Positions 18,361-26,833 of a DNA stretch of 64,000 nucleotides are shown one piece after another. The notes beneath the pieces are model-generated. The model saw only the letters and a program-made list of their open reading frames with translations. It was not told where the DNA came from and did no database searches. Origin of the DNA: Candidatus Eiseniibacteriota bacterium (GTDB lineage Bacteria; Eisenbacteria; RBG-16-71-46; CAIMUX01; WJJG01); NCBI GenBank assembly GCA_023129715.1, contig JAGMBO010000051.1, positions 1 to 64,000 of the forward strand. The letters are read 5' to 3'. Positions within the stretch are counted from its first letter, which is position 1. Each line of letters opens with the position of its first letter. The position numbers and the translations under genes were made by a program.

Positions 18361-19678
18361 CCGGCTGCTCCCTGTTGCCGGCCGCTTCCATCGATGGCTT
18401 GCCGACCATCCCAATCGGCCCGTGGCCGGCGCCGCCGGTCGGCTGCTCGCCGCGGCGCACCCCACGACAGAGATGCAGGGCGCCGGCGGCTACAAAGTAC
18501 CAGACTTGCGCCACCTTCTCATCCGTGCTGAAGCACTGCCCCAACCCCGCAACCAGCAGGGCCGCCACGCCGGCACGCAGCGCATCGGGCAGCCAGGGGC
18601 GCCCGGGATGGCCCCCGGGGTGCGCGAAGCGCGGGCGGGTCTCCCAGAAGAAAGCCACCCAAATGGCGACCCAGGCCACTCCTCCGGGAATGCCGGTCTC
18701 GACGAGCACGTTGAGCAGATCGCTGTGGGGATGCGCCGTGGACATGTACTCCCCCGGCACGCGGTATTGGGCAAAGAGCGCCTTGAAGCTGCCCAACCCA
18801 CCCCCGATCCAGGGATGGTCGCCGACGATGTGCAGCGAGGTCAACCAGAGCCGGGTGCGCGGGATCTCGCCGATCGTCATCAGCGAGAGGAGCCGCCTGC
18901 CAATCGCCGGCTCGACGATCATCGCCAAGCCCGCCAGGACCACGAGGCTGACGGCGATCACCGCCAACGCCCGCCGTCCCCGGCAGAGTCCCAGTACGAG
19001 GAGTCCCGCGGCAAGCCCCACCCAGGCGGTGCGCGCATAGCTGAAGCCCAGGCCGCCGAGCATGCAGGCCGCCGCGGCCCACCAGAGCCAGGATCGCCGT
19101 CGATCGAGCGCCAGACCGAGCGCGAGGAAGAAGAGGGGCAGCAACACACCGGCGTAGCTCAGGTGGTGACCGAGGCTGCCGACGGCGATGTAGCCACCAC
19201 CGCCGATCAGCGCCTCGAGTTCATGCCCTTTGACCCAGTTGCGGCCCAAGAAGTGCTGGATCAACCCGTAGAGCCCGGCGAGCCCGCCGCTCGCCGCCAG
19301 GACGCGCAGAGCCCATTTGCGGTAACGCGCCTCGGCGAGCAGGAGCCAGAAGAGGAAGGGAAACAGGAGCACCCACGATCCGGCCAGGCTGCGGAGCGAG
19401 TGGGCGGGATGGATGCCGAGGGGAATCGAGAGAACCTGAATGCCGAGGAAGAGCAGCATGAGCCACACGGTCACGGGGGGGCGCGGCGGAGTGCCGGCGA
19501 GACGTCTGCGCGCCAGGAGAATGCCCGCCAAGACGAACAGCGCACCCAGGACGACCGCCGCCTGCGCCGCCGCGATCGACCAGGGCGCGGCGACGGCGAA
19601 GAGCAGGAGCACCCAGAGGTGGGATTGCCCCCAAGCCCTACCTGCGGTAAGAGATGCGGCTGGAGATGATGTCGGCAC
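18353..19678 (-). CDS. O-antigen ligase-like (Wzy_C) polytopic membrane protein
   Basis: This 441-residue protein has about 10-12 hydrophobic segments and a large periplasmic loop with the O-antigen ligase pattern: R-T-R-L-W near residue 285, then G-G-G-L-G-S-F and H-P-H-S-D-L-L-N-V-L-V-E-T-G-I. These residues match the WaaL/Wzy_C family, which transfers or polymerises undecaprenyl-linked glycans on the periplasmic face. The family includes both ligases and polymerases, so the reaction is not fixed. The start is a GTG with a poor ribosome site and could be a little downstream. It is the first gene of the operon with the ABC exporter and lipoprotein, and is divergent from the GT39 gene. Confidence 0.8.
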   Translation of the reverse strand: MPTSSPAASLTAGRAWGQSHLWVLLLFAVAAPWSIAAAQAAVVLGALFVLAGILLARRRLAGTPPRPPVTVWLMLLFLGIQVLSIPLGIHPAHSLRSLAGSWVLLFPFLFWLLLAEARYRKWALRVLAASGGLAGLYGLIQHFLGRNWVKGHELEALIGGGGYIAVGSLGHHLSYAGVLLPLFFLALGLALDRRRSWLWWAAAACMLGGLGFSYARTAWVGLAAGLLVLGLCRGRRALAVIAVSLVVLAGLAMIVEPAIGRRLLSLMTIGEIPRTRLWLTSLHIVGDHPWIGGGLGSFKALFAQYRVPGEYMSTAHPHSDLLNVLVETGIPGGVAWVAIWVAFFWETRPRFAHPGGHPGRPWLPDALRAGVAALLVAGLGQCFSTDEKVAQVWYFVAAGALHLCRGVRRGEQPTGGAGHGPIGMVGKPSMEAAGNREQPGG

Positions 19679-19943
19679 TCGCGATGCACCCTCTCGCGCC
19701 CGTGTGGCGGCGCACGTGGCCCCGCCCGCGCGTCTGACTTCCCCCGCGGCGCGCGGCCGCAGCCTGGGTTGACCGGCCCCGCAGTATAGGGAGCGGCATC
19801 TGCGGGAGCAAGCGGGAGAGGAGCAAGCGGGAGGAGCAAGCGGGAGGGGTGTGTGGGAGGGCTGTCCGCCTGAGGCCTCCGGGCGGTAGAATCGTCGGGC
19901 GACCAGTCGGGCGGACGGTGGGGGCGGGAGGGGGCTCCTTCAG
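19679..19943. other. Divergent intergenic region with internal short repeats
   Basis: The 265 bases separate the two divergent envelope operons and should hold both promoters. A short unit, GGGAG(A/G)GAGCAAGC, recurs three times around 19808-19850. No convincing -35/-10 pair could be picked. Confidence 0.4.
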
Positions 19944-21866
19944 ATGAGCGAGGAGGCGCAAGGCTTGGCGGCCGATCAGCACGTGGAAACATCGGCAACA
20001 CCGCAAGGAACGCAGGCCGGAGAGGACTCGTCTCCGAACGCCCGGCAGGGCTTCCTCTTCGGCACGCTGGCGCTGCTGCTCGCGGGCGCCGGCCTGCGTG
20101 CCTGGAGCGTGGCAACCCTCGCCTCGAACCTGCGCATCCAGGATCCGATCCTCGACAGCCGCCACTACTTCACCCTCGCCCTGCGGGTCGCCGCCGGCGA
20201 AGGTTGGCCGGCCGAGCCGTTCTTCTTCGGTCCCCTCTATCCAGCCTTTCTTGCCGCGCTCTTTCGCATCGCGCCGCCGACACCCCTTTCCGCACAGATC
20301 GCCCAGTCCCTGCTGGGACTGCTCGCCCTGCTCTGTCTGATCCTCGCCGTCCGGCGTTGGTTCGGCGAGGAAGTCGCGCTGGTGGCGGGGCTGCTCTTCA
20401 TTCTCTGGGGCCCGATTCTCGCGATCGAGAGCCAGATCCTGATGGCCCCGTTGTTGCTCACGGCAAGCTGCCTGCTTTTGTGGCTCTGGCCGGCTCGGGA
20501 TTCCTCCCCCTGGCGCTACCTGCTCTTCGGAATCCTCGGTGGCATCCTGGCAGTCGGGCGTGCCGGTTTCCTGCTCATCCCCTTGCTTGCGCTGCTCCTG
20601 ATCCTATTCGGAAAGCCGGCCGGGCCAGGGGGCAGGCCGAGCCGGTCGCGACCCGTCCCATCCTCGGGAAGAGCCCGGCCGCCCCACCCGCGTCTCATCC
20701 CGGCCCTGCTCTTGATCGCCGGCCTGCTCCTGCCGCTGATTCCGCAGGCGATCCACCAGACCCGCGCCGTCGGACACCTGCAGATCCTGACCCTCAACGG
20801 CGGGATGAATCTCTTCGTCGGCAACAACCCGGCCGCGCGCGGCATCTTTAGCCAGCCCCCCGCGCTCGATCTCGACGAGGATGTCACCGGAACCCGCTCG
20901 GCGGCACGCCTTGCGGGAAGACCATTGACGATCGAAGAGGGATCCCGCTTCTGGATGCACCGGGCGCTCACCTTCATGCGTGAGCAACCCGGCCGCCTGC
21001 TCGCCCTGTGGGGCCGCAAGGCGCTGCTCTTTCTCTCCCCCGATGAGATCCCCCAGATCAACGACTTCCAGATCCTGGCGGAGCAGGCCCTGCCGCTGAG
21101 AGTCGCGTTTCTGCGCTTCGGAATGATCCTGCCCTTCGTTCTGCTGGGAGTCTGGCGCGGGTGGCGACAGCATCGGAATCTAGCCCCCTGGCTGACTCTG
21201 ATCGCCAGCGGATGGATCGTCACGATCCTCTTTTTCGCCGCGGCGCGCTATCGCATCCCGCTGATGCCGGCATTCATCGCGCTGGCCGCCTACGGTCTTG
21301 TGCAATCCATCCGCGCGGTCCGTGGGGGGCACCTACTGCCGCTCATCGGCGCTCTCAGCACCGCGATCGTGCTACAGCTTCTGCCCGCTTCCTACTCGAC
21401 CGCGGAGGCGCGCGCCTTCGATGCCTTCCAGCTGGGTCTGCGCTACACCCGGGCGGGACGCATCCCCGCGGCCCTGCAAGCCTACGAGCAGGCCGTCGCG
21501 GCGGCACCGGAATCGGGCGAGGCGTGGCACGGTCGCGGAACCGCCCTCTACCGACTGGGGCGTCATGCCGAGGCGGTGGCCGCTTACCGCAAGGCTCTCC
21601 GATGCATGCCCCATTCGGCGGTCACCTGCTATGCGCTGGGGCTCGCCTATCTGCAGATGGGGGAGCCGGGAGAGGCAGCCCGGGCCTTCGAGTTCGCCGT
21701 GCAGCTCAACGCCAACAAGCCGAGCTACCGCCTGGCGCTCGGGGACGCGCTCGCGCTGGCCGGCCGGCGCGAGGAGGCCGTGGCCGCTTGGCAAGAGGTT
21801 CTCGAACTGGATGCGGACAATCCGGAAGCGCGGGTGCGGCTGCAGGAGGCAGGGGTGAATCCTTGA
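19944..21866 (+). CDS. GT39-type membrane glycosyltransferase fused to TPR repeats
   Basis: The 640-residue protein starts with a hydrophilic leader, then about ten membrane helices (residues 35-460). An early acidic motif, Q-D-P-I-L-D-S-R-H-Y, lies in the first periplasmic loop, in the position of the catalytic D/E of dolichyl-phosphate-mannose/ArnT-type (GT39/GT83, C-fold) transferases. Such enzymes move sugars from polyprenyl phosphate to proteins or lipids. Residues about 490-640 form at least four TPR units (A-L-Q-A-Y-E-Q-A-V, A-V-A-A-Y-R-K-A-L, A-A-R-A-F-E-F-A-V, A-V-A-A-W-Q-E-V-L). GGGAGGGGG precedes the ATG. The fused periplasmic TPR tail probably binds an acceptor or partner. Confidence 0.78.
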   Translation: MSEEAQGLAADQHVETSATPQGTQAGEDSSPNARQGFLFGTLALLLAGAGLRAWSVATLASNLRIQDPILDSRHYFTLALRVAAGEGWPAEPFFFGPLYPAFLAALFRIAPPTPLSAQIAQSLLGLLALLCLILAVRRWFGEEVALVAGLLFILWGPILAIESQILMAPLLLTASCLLLWLWPARDSSPWRYLLFGILGGILAVGRAGFLLIPLLALLLILFGKPAGPGGRPSRSRPVPSSGRARPPHPRLIPALLLIAGLLLPLIPQAIHQTRAVGHLQILTLNGGMNLFVGNNPAARGIFSQPPALDLDEDVTGTRSAARLAGRPLTIEEGSRFWMHRALTFMREQPGRLLALWGRKALLFLSPDEIPQINDFQILAEQALPLRVAFLRFGMILPFVLLGVWRGWRQHRNLAPWLTLIASGWIVTILFFAAARYRIPLMPAFIALAAYGLVQSIRAVRGGHLLPLIGALSTAIVLQLLPASYSTAEARAFDAFQLGLRYTRAGRIPAALQAYEQAVAAAPESGEAWHGRGTALYRLGRHAEAVAAYRKALRCMPHSAVTCYALGLAYLQMGEPGEAARAFEFAVQLNANKPSYRLALGDALALAGRREEAVAAWQEVLELDADNPEARVRLQEAGVNP

Positions 21867-22019
21867 CGCAGCAACGAATCGGTTCGCAGCCACGACACTG
21901 CGCCCCGCCGGCTCCCCTGCCATCCCTGCCGCTCGGTGCCGTAGGCTCCCGGTCAGCGCGCGGCTGTGCTTCTCACACCCAAGCGCCATCGTCCGGGGAA
22001 TGCTACCTGTAGGAAACGC

Positions 22020-22436
22020 CTATTTCGCGCGCAGCGTGCGGGCCGCCAGACGATAGTCCTTCGGCTTCACCCAGAGCATCATGCCATAGCGTCCCTTGCC
22101 GGCGCTGACTGCATTGGCGGCCGTGATGTTGATGCCCGCATCCTGCAGCTTGCGCACATGACGGTGAACCGCGCCGGTCTGATCCTTGCCGGTGATCAGA
22201 AAGCCCTTCTTCGGCTTGCTGACCCGCCAACCTTTCGCCCGCGCGATGCGGCGAATCGGGGCCATCCGTTCGGTCACCAAGTCGAGTTGCGCCTTCCCGC
22301 GCTTGGCAGGAAAGCCGGTCATGCCCAAGAGGTCGACGTCGGCGTCGCGGAGCTCGCCGAGAACCTCCACCCCCCTGCCGGTGCGATGCGGCACGGTCAG
22401 GTAGCAGTAGTTCACCTTGCGGACTCGGTCTGGCAT
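22020..22436 (-). CDS. Small ACT-domain-like protein
   Basis: The ATG at 22436 has an excellent AAAGGAGG site and gives 138 residues. Two beta-alpha-beta units are visible: V-N-Y-C-Y-L-T-V-P-H-R-T-G-R-G-V-E-V-L with D-V-D-L-L-G-M-T-G-F, and later G-A-V-H-R-H-V-R-K-L-Q-D-A-G-I-N-I-T-A-A-N-A-V. The motif G-I-N-I-T is typical of ACT domains, which bind small ligands such as amino acids. There is no catalytic domain, so it may be a stand-alone sensor. It converges with the GT39 gene. The ligand is unknown. Confidence 0.65.
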   Translation of the reverse strand: MPDRVRKVNYCYLTVPHRTGRGVEVLGELRDADVDLLGMTGFPAKRGKAQLDLVTERMAPIRRIARAKGWRVSKPKKGFLITGKDQTGAVHRHVRKLQDAGINITAANAVSAGKGRYGMMLWVKPKDYRLAARTLRAK

Positions 22437-22687
22437 CAAATCCTCCTTTTGCAATGGGGATGCAACCGATGAGGCGCACGGGAAGACAGTTACTGAACAT
22501 CCCCTCCATTGGGATCGCGTCCGTAAGCGCCACGGTACCCCCACTTGGCAGCGCGGGCAACGCCAAACGCTGTCCGCGTTGCAGCGAGCGCTCCGCGGAA
22601 CGCCCGCAATTACTAGTCATTACACGCATTAGGCCATGCAGTCCCTTGAATGTGTCACCCATCATCCCTACCCATTTGCTCCACAGG

Positions 22688-23134
22688 ATGAGGTGGATTC
22701 GCAGTGTACACGCGAGCAACAAACTGATCGGCAGCGTGATCTTCCTGCGGGACTGGAATAGCACGGGCACGCCGGATGTGACCTACTCCCGCGGGTTCAT
22801 CGACAACCTTCCCGACTACTTGCGCATCGGCTGGTCCGGAGATGTTTCGGGAACCCTGAGGATCCTGCGTTGGCGCGAGGTCGTCAGCATATATTCCATC
22901 CCCGGAGATGGCCACGTGAGCTTCGAGCTCATCGGCCTCGACGGACGTCGTCTGACCCTGCTCGACGAGGGATACCGCACGGCTGGAAGTCATCCGGCCA
23001 CTTCCACGCCGCCGGACTGCCCCGTCGGCGTGCATTTCCTGCGCTTGCGCTGGGGCGAGCGCCCGCCCCGACCCTTGGTTGCATTCGCGTGCGGCATTCT
23101 GGACACACGTGCCGACGGGTGGTACGGTTTGTAA
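22688..23134 (+). pseudogene. Degenerate remnant of a secreted protein with C-terminal sorting module
   Basis: The frame from 22688 encodes about 148 residues. Its end reads like a decayed sorting module: F-E-L-I-G-L-D-G-R-R-L-T-L-L-D-E-G, then A-G-S-H, then P-V-G-V-H-F-L-R-L-R-W-G-E. The usual ending after the last strand is replaced by about 30 unrelated residues. No signal peptide or ribosome site is clear. It is read here as a gene fragment; a live small protein cannot be excluded. Confidence 0.4.
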
Positions 23135-23175
23135 GTAAATCCCCCTATTCATCTGGGAACTCGGAGATTATCGCT

Positions 23176-25077
23176 ATGGCTTCCAATGCTCGCACCAACG
23201 TCCCGGTCTGCTCCCTTCTCGCCGGACTCCTGCTCTCCACCACGTTCGCCGCCTACGCGGTCGATCCGGCCGGAGGATTCGGCGGTGGCCCGATCTCCGG
23301 CACCCTCAGCGTCGTGGTCGTCGATGAGTGGACCGGCGCCTCCCTCGAGGAAGCGTTCGTCCAGGTCGGTCTCGCCCCGGCTCTTCCCTTCCCCGGAAAC
23401 TACGGGTGGACCGACTCGGCCGGAGCGATCTCCTTCGCCGATGTGGCGCTCTCCGGGCCTCAGACGGTCACGGTCGGGAAGATGGACTACTCGTTCTCGA
23501 CGATCTTCGAGGTCGATGCCGCGACGGTCATCCTCCCGATCCGGCCCCGCACGGCTCCGATCAGCCGACCGACGTACACCGGAGACATTTCCGGTTTCGA
23601 TGTCGTTTGGAACGACGGCCAGTTCGACGCGGCGGTCGTCTGGCACACGCTGCCGATCCGGGACATCCTTCCGATGATCGAGGATCTGACGAGCGGCCGC
23701 ACCGGACGACTCTCCCCGCAGGTCGTCGAATCGTTCCCCCTGATCGGTGACCATGACCTGCCGGGCGCCATTTACTTTCCCTTCCAGATCGAGCTACTGC
23801 TCTATCCGGTCGAGCGGACGCCGTACGTCATCTACGTTGAGGACGAGACGACCACCGATCTGTGGGCGATCTACGGGCGGATCCCCGTCCTCACCGTTCT
23901 CGCCGAGCTGATCAAGCCGTTCCCCGATCTCTTCAATCTGATCCTCGCCTTCGATATCCGCCGCTACGGCCTCGAAGAAGGAGTCGTGGTGGATGGTTCC
24001 GGGACCCGTGACTTCACCTTGACGATCGAGCGGGGAGCAGAGGTCTACATCCCGATCGCCGACACCGAGCCGGGGTTGAATGTGCTTGCCGCCGGGGTCG
24101 CGGACTTAGACGGGCTCTCCGGCGCGGGGCGGCTCTTCCCGAGCGGCTTTACCGCCGTGCCCGGCGACAGCAGCACGATCCTCGGCGTTCCCACCCTCGG
24201 CACGGGCATACCCGGGACCCCGGACTACATCTTCGGCGTGGTCCAGACGGACACGACCGAAGTCCTCGGCACCAGCGCCGTTCTCGCGCGGGCCGGGCTC
24301 GCGCCGGGCGATACGGCCGCCCCCTTCTCCTTCCTCGAGTTCACCTCCCTGACAGTATCCGAGACGCTCTTCGCCTGGACCTCGATGGCCAAACCCGCCG
24401 CGGGGCTCTTTCCCCACGCGCACGAGGCGACGATTAGCTGGGTGCGCTCCGAGCCTGACACCAACTCGTGGGCCGAGCCGGGTGACTCGCTGGAGGTTTC
24501 CGAGCAGCTCTGGGCTTTCCATTTGAACGGCGAGACGACCGAGTTCTCCCTGCCGCTCCTCGCCATGGCCGCCCCCGACCCGCTTCTCGATCCCGACACG
24601 ACTTCCGCACTGGATTGGCTCGAGGGTGAGGTGACCGGGTTTCTCATGGGCGCGGCGCCGAGCGCATTCGACTACGACGAGTGGGATCTGGCCGATCGCA
24701 GCGCCCATGGGACGCACTTCTGCAGCAACATGGTCGATTCGATTCCCCCGCCCATCTCTCCGGCGGCATCCGTTGAAGATGGTGAGGGCGCGGCCGGGCG
24801 CGTACCCCGGCTCTCTCCCCCCCACCCGAATCCGTTCCGCGCCGAGACGGCCGCTCGATTCCTGCTCCCCGCCGCGAGAGAAGCAGCGAGCCTCATCGTC
24901 TACGACATCACTGGCCGCCGCCTCCGCGACCTCTCCACCCAACTCGCGGCCGGCCGGAACGCTGTTGTCTGGGACGGCCTGAACGACACCGGCCGCCCGG
25001 TCCCCTCGGGGATCTACCTGATCCGGTTGGAGACGGATGTGGAGATGGTGACGCGGACGGTGGTGCGGATCAGGTAG
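23176..25077 (+). CDS. Secreted protein with carboxypeptidase-regulatory-like domain and C-terminal sorting module
   Basis: The ATG at 23176 is followed by a signal peptide (hydrophobic L-L-A-G-L-L-L-S-T-T-F-A-A-Y-A, cleavage near A-V-D); earlier in-frame starts would add an Arg-rich stretch that masks it. Residues about 30-115 (T-L-S-V-V-V-V-D-E-W-T-G-A-S-L-E-E-A) are a carboxypeptidase-regulatory-like beta sandwich. A long beta-rich region of unknown type follows. The last 90 residues are the shared module: P-P-H-P-N-P-F, V-Y-D-I-T-G-R-R-L and V-P-S-G-I-Y-L-I-R-L. The product is probably exported and cell-surface. Function is unknown. Confidence 0.78.
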   Translation: MASNARTNVPVCSLLAGLLLSTTFAAYAVDPAGGFGGGPISGTLSVVVVDEWTGASLEEAFVQVGLAPALPFPGNYGWTDSAGAISFADVALSGPQTVTVGKMDYSFSTIFEVDAATVILPIRPRTAPISRPTYTGDISGFDVVWNDGQFDAAVVWHTLPIRDILPMIEDLTSGRTGRLSPQVVESFPLIGDHDLPGAIYFPFQIELLLYPVERTPYVIYVEDETTTDLWAIYGRIPVLTVLAELIKPFPDLFNLILAFDIRRYGLEEGVVVDGSGTRDFTLTIERGAEVYIPIADTEPGLNVLAAGVADLDGLSGAGRLFPSGFTAVPGDSSTILGVPTLGTGIPGTPDYIFGVVQTDTTEVLGTSAVLARAGLAPGDTAAPFSFLEFTSLTVSETLFAWTSMAKPAAGLFPHAHEATISWVRSEPDTNSWAEPGDSLEVSEQLWAFHLNGETTEFSLPLLAMAAPDPLLDPDTTSALDWLEGEVTGFLMGAAPSAFDYDEWDLADRSAHGTHFCSNMVDSIPPPISPAASVEDGEGAAGRVPRLSPPHPNPFRAETAARFLLPAAREAASLIVYDITGRRLRDLSTQLAAGRNAVVWDGLNDTGRPVPSGIYLIRLETDVEMVTRTVVRIR

Positions 25078-25538
25078 GGAATCAGCCTGGGGAAGCGAAG
25101 GCAGAGAATTCGGACCGCGGAGTTCAACGGGCTGCTTGCCGGTTGTTGTCCCCGCCCGGAGTTCGCCCCCCCTCATCTCCCCCCCCGAGACGGACGAGGG
25201 TGACGCCGAGCGCTTCCGGAGGACTGGGAATCAGGGAACTCAGGCCGCCGAAACCAAGCCGGTCAGGTGACTTGTCGCTCCACGACTCCCTCGGCCCGGT
25301 CGGCCAAGCTACCAGGAGTGCCGCGGATGACGTTTCCGGGGCGGGCCTCAGATTCCCTCAAGGTGAACGCGTGGACTGATCTCAGGCCCGACAGCGCCCT
25401 CGCAGGCTGCAGTGCTATCATCTACATGAGGCAGACGGATGAGAAGCGGCATCGTCGACCTTCAGCGCGATTGAGTCACTCGTTGCTCTCAATACCCCGA
25501 CGTTCCACGCAACGAAGGCTCGTGAAGGGAGGAGAACC
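25078..25538. other. Intergenic region with a C-loop hairpin
   Basis: No gene is supported here. At 25176-25190 lies TCTCCCCCCCCGAGA, a four-base stem around a run of C, related to 15-base copies at 34908 and 37117. The rest shows no clear promoter; the AGGGAGGAG before 25539 is the ribosome site of the next gene. Confidence 0.45.
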
Positions 25539-26369
25539 ATGAACTCACACATTGCTAGAACAAGCGTGCTACTCGGTGTCGGTCTTGTGCTGATCCTGGC
25601 AAGCGTCGCCCATGCGGAGATTCTCTTGACCGCGGGTGACTTCCATACGCCCCGCCCCGATCTGATGACACGCGGTTACCGCGGGATCCTGTTCACACTG
25701 GGTGAATCCTGGGAACCCTCAGCGACGACAATCCCGTTTCCCGACGAGCTGCGCGGCGTCCCTGAGATCAGGATCACGGTCTACTTCATCCCGGAAGACC
25801 CGCATCTAGTGGGCGATGTCTGCCTCTGCGCCCGCATTAGCTCGGATAGTCCCGGCGAAGAGGCTTTCGTGGGAGAGGATTACTGCTCGAATCCCCAGCA
25901 AGTGGATCCAGAATGGGGTGATGACCAGCTGGGCAGTTCCGAGATCATCACTCCAGGCTACCTGCGCTCCGAGGGCGAGCTTCTGCATATCGCCATCTAC
26001 CGGGACATCAACGAATCCTTTCAGGACACCTATCCAGGTGCGATCTGGTTCTCCGCCATAAAGGTGGAAGCAGGAACCCCGAGTGGTGCGGGTGAAGCGA
26101 TGCTGGAACCTCGCCCGAGGCTCACCACGCGCCCGACACCCTTCGGAACCGACACGGAAATCCAGTACACACTGCCGGGCGCAGCCAATGTCTCGGTGCA
26201 CATCTTCGACCTTCAGGGGCGCTTGGTCGAGCAGATCGATCCTGGATTCCAGGTAGGTGGCCGGCATACGCTTAGTTGGGGCGCGCGGGGCTGTGATGCA
26301 GGTGTCTACCTGGTCAAGCTCCTCGTCAATGGAACACCTTCTGTCGCCAAGACAGTCAAGATCGACTAG
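25539..26369 (+). CDS. Small secreted protein with C-terminal sorting module
   Basis: The 276-residue product has a signal peptide (residues 1-26, ending S-V-A-H-A). A beta-rich domain of about 160 residues follows, with no family I recognise, including I-R-I-T-V-Y-F-I and a pair Cys-L-Cys near residue 90. The shared C-terminal module comes last (R-P-T-P-F-G, I-F-D-L-Q-G-R-L-V, D-A-G-V-Y-L-V-K-L). The start is set by a strong GGGAGGAG. It lies between two other exported-protein genes. A dispersed repeat begins 100 bases after the stop. Confidence 0.75.
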   Translation: MNSHIARTSVLLGVGLVLILASVAHAEILLTAGDFHTPRPDLMTRGYRGILFTLGESWEPSATTIPFPDELRGVPEIRITVYFIPEDPHLVGDVCLCARISSDSPGEEAFVGEDYCSNPQQVDPEWGDDQLGSSEIITPGYLRSEGELLHIAIYRDINESFQDTYPGAIWFSAIKVEAGTPSGAGEAMLEPRPRLTTRPTPFGTDTEIQYTLPGAANVSVHIFDLQGRLVEQIDPGFQVGGRHTLSWGARGCDAGVYLVKLLVNGTPSVAKTVKID

Positions 26370-26469
26370 TTGATCGACAAGCTCCTATCCTACCCGAGAG
26401 CCGCAGGGGCCGGCGGGTCTGAGCCGACCCCGACCACTGAGTGTACCGCCCCGGTTCGCAATCTATCCG

Positions 26470-26663
26470 TCTCGCCCCCCCCCGAGGCAGGGAAGACTGT
26501 CAACCACTCGGGCCTTAAGAACGGAGACGGGAGAGAACTTGGCCCGGTCTGGCGAGGGACCGGCGGCCTAGCGGCGCAGGCTGGGAATCGAGGGCCACGA
26601 GCAGAGAGCACCCCCCCCACCCTCGCAAATGTCTACCCCCGTGCGGGATATGCGCGGGCTCGG
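26470..26663. repeat. Dispersed intergenic repeat, copy A
   Basis: This segment aligns along its whole length with 34908-35103. Both begin with a TCTCG/C-run/CGAG hairpin, share ACTCGGGCCTTAAGAAC, then GAGAACTTGG, GGGACCGGCGG and a final palindromic G/C block ending in CGG. Identity judged by eye is roughly 65-70% with small gaps. No reading frame is conserved between the copies, so a structured non-coding element or a mobile remnant is likelier than a gene. Confidence 0.65.
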
Positions 26664-26833
26664 AAGACGCCGCGATGGACTTCTCGCGGAGTACGAGACG
26701 AGAGCGACGGAGAGAACCGGCTGCCCGGGGATCCTCGCGCGCATCTTCACGGCATGGGCCGCGAAGTTCCGGACCACGCAAGGGATCCTGCGCACCGGAC
26801 CCGCGCGGCCCTCGAGGACGACCTCCGGGTCCC

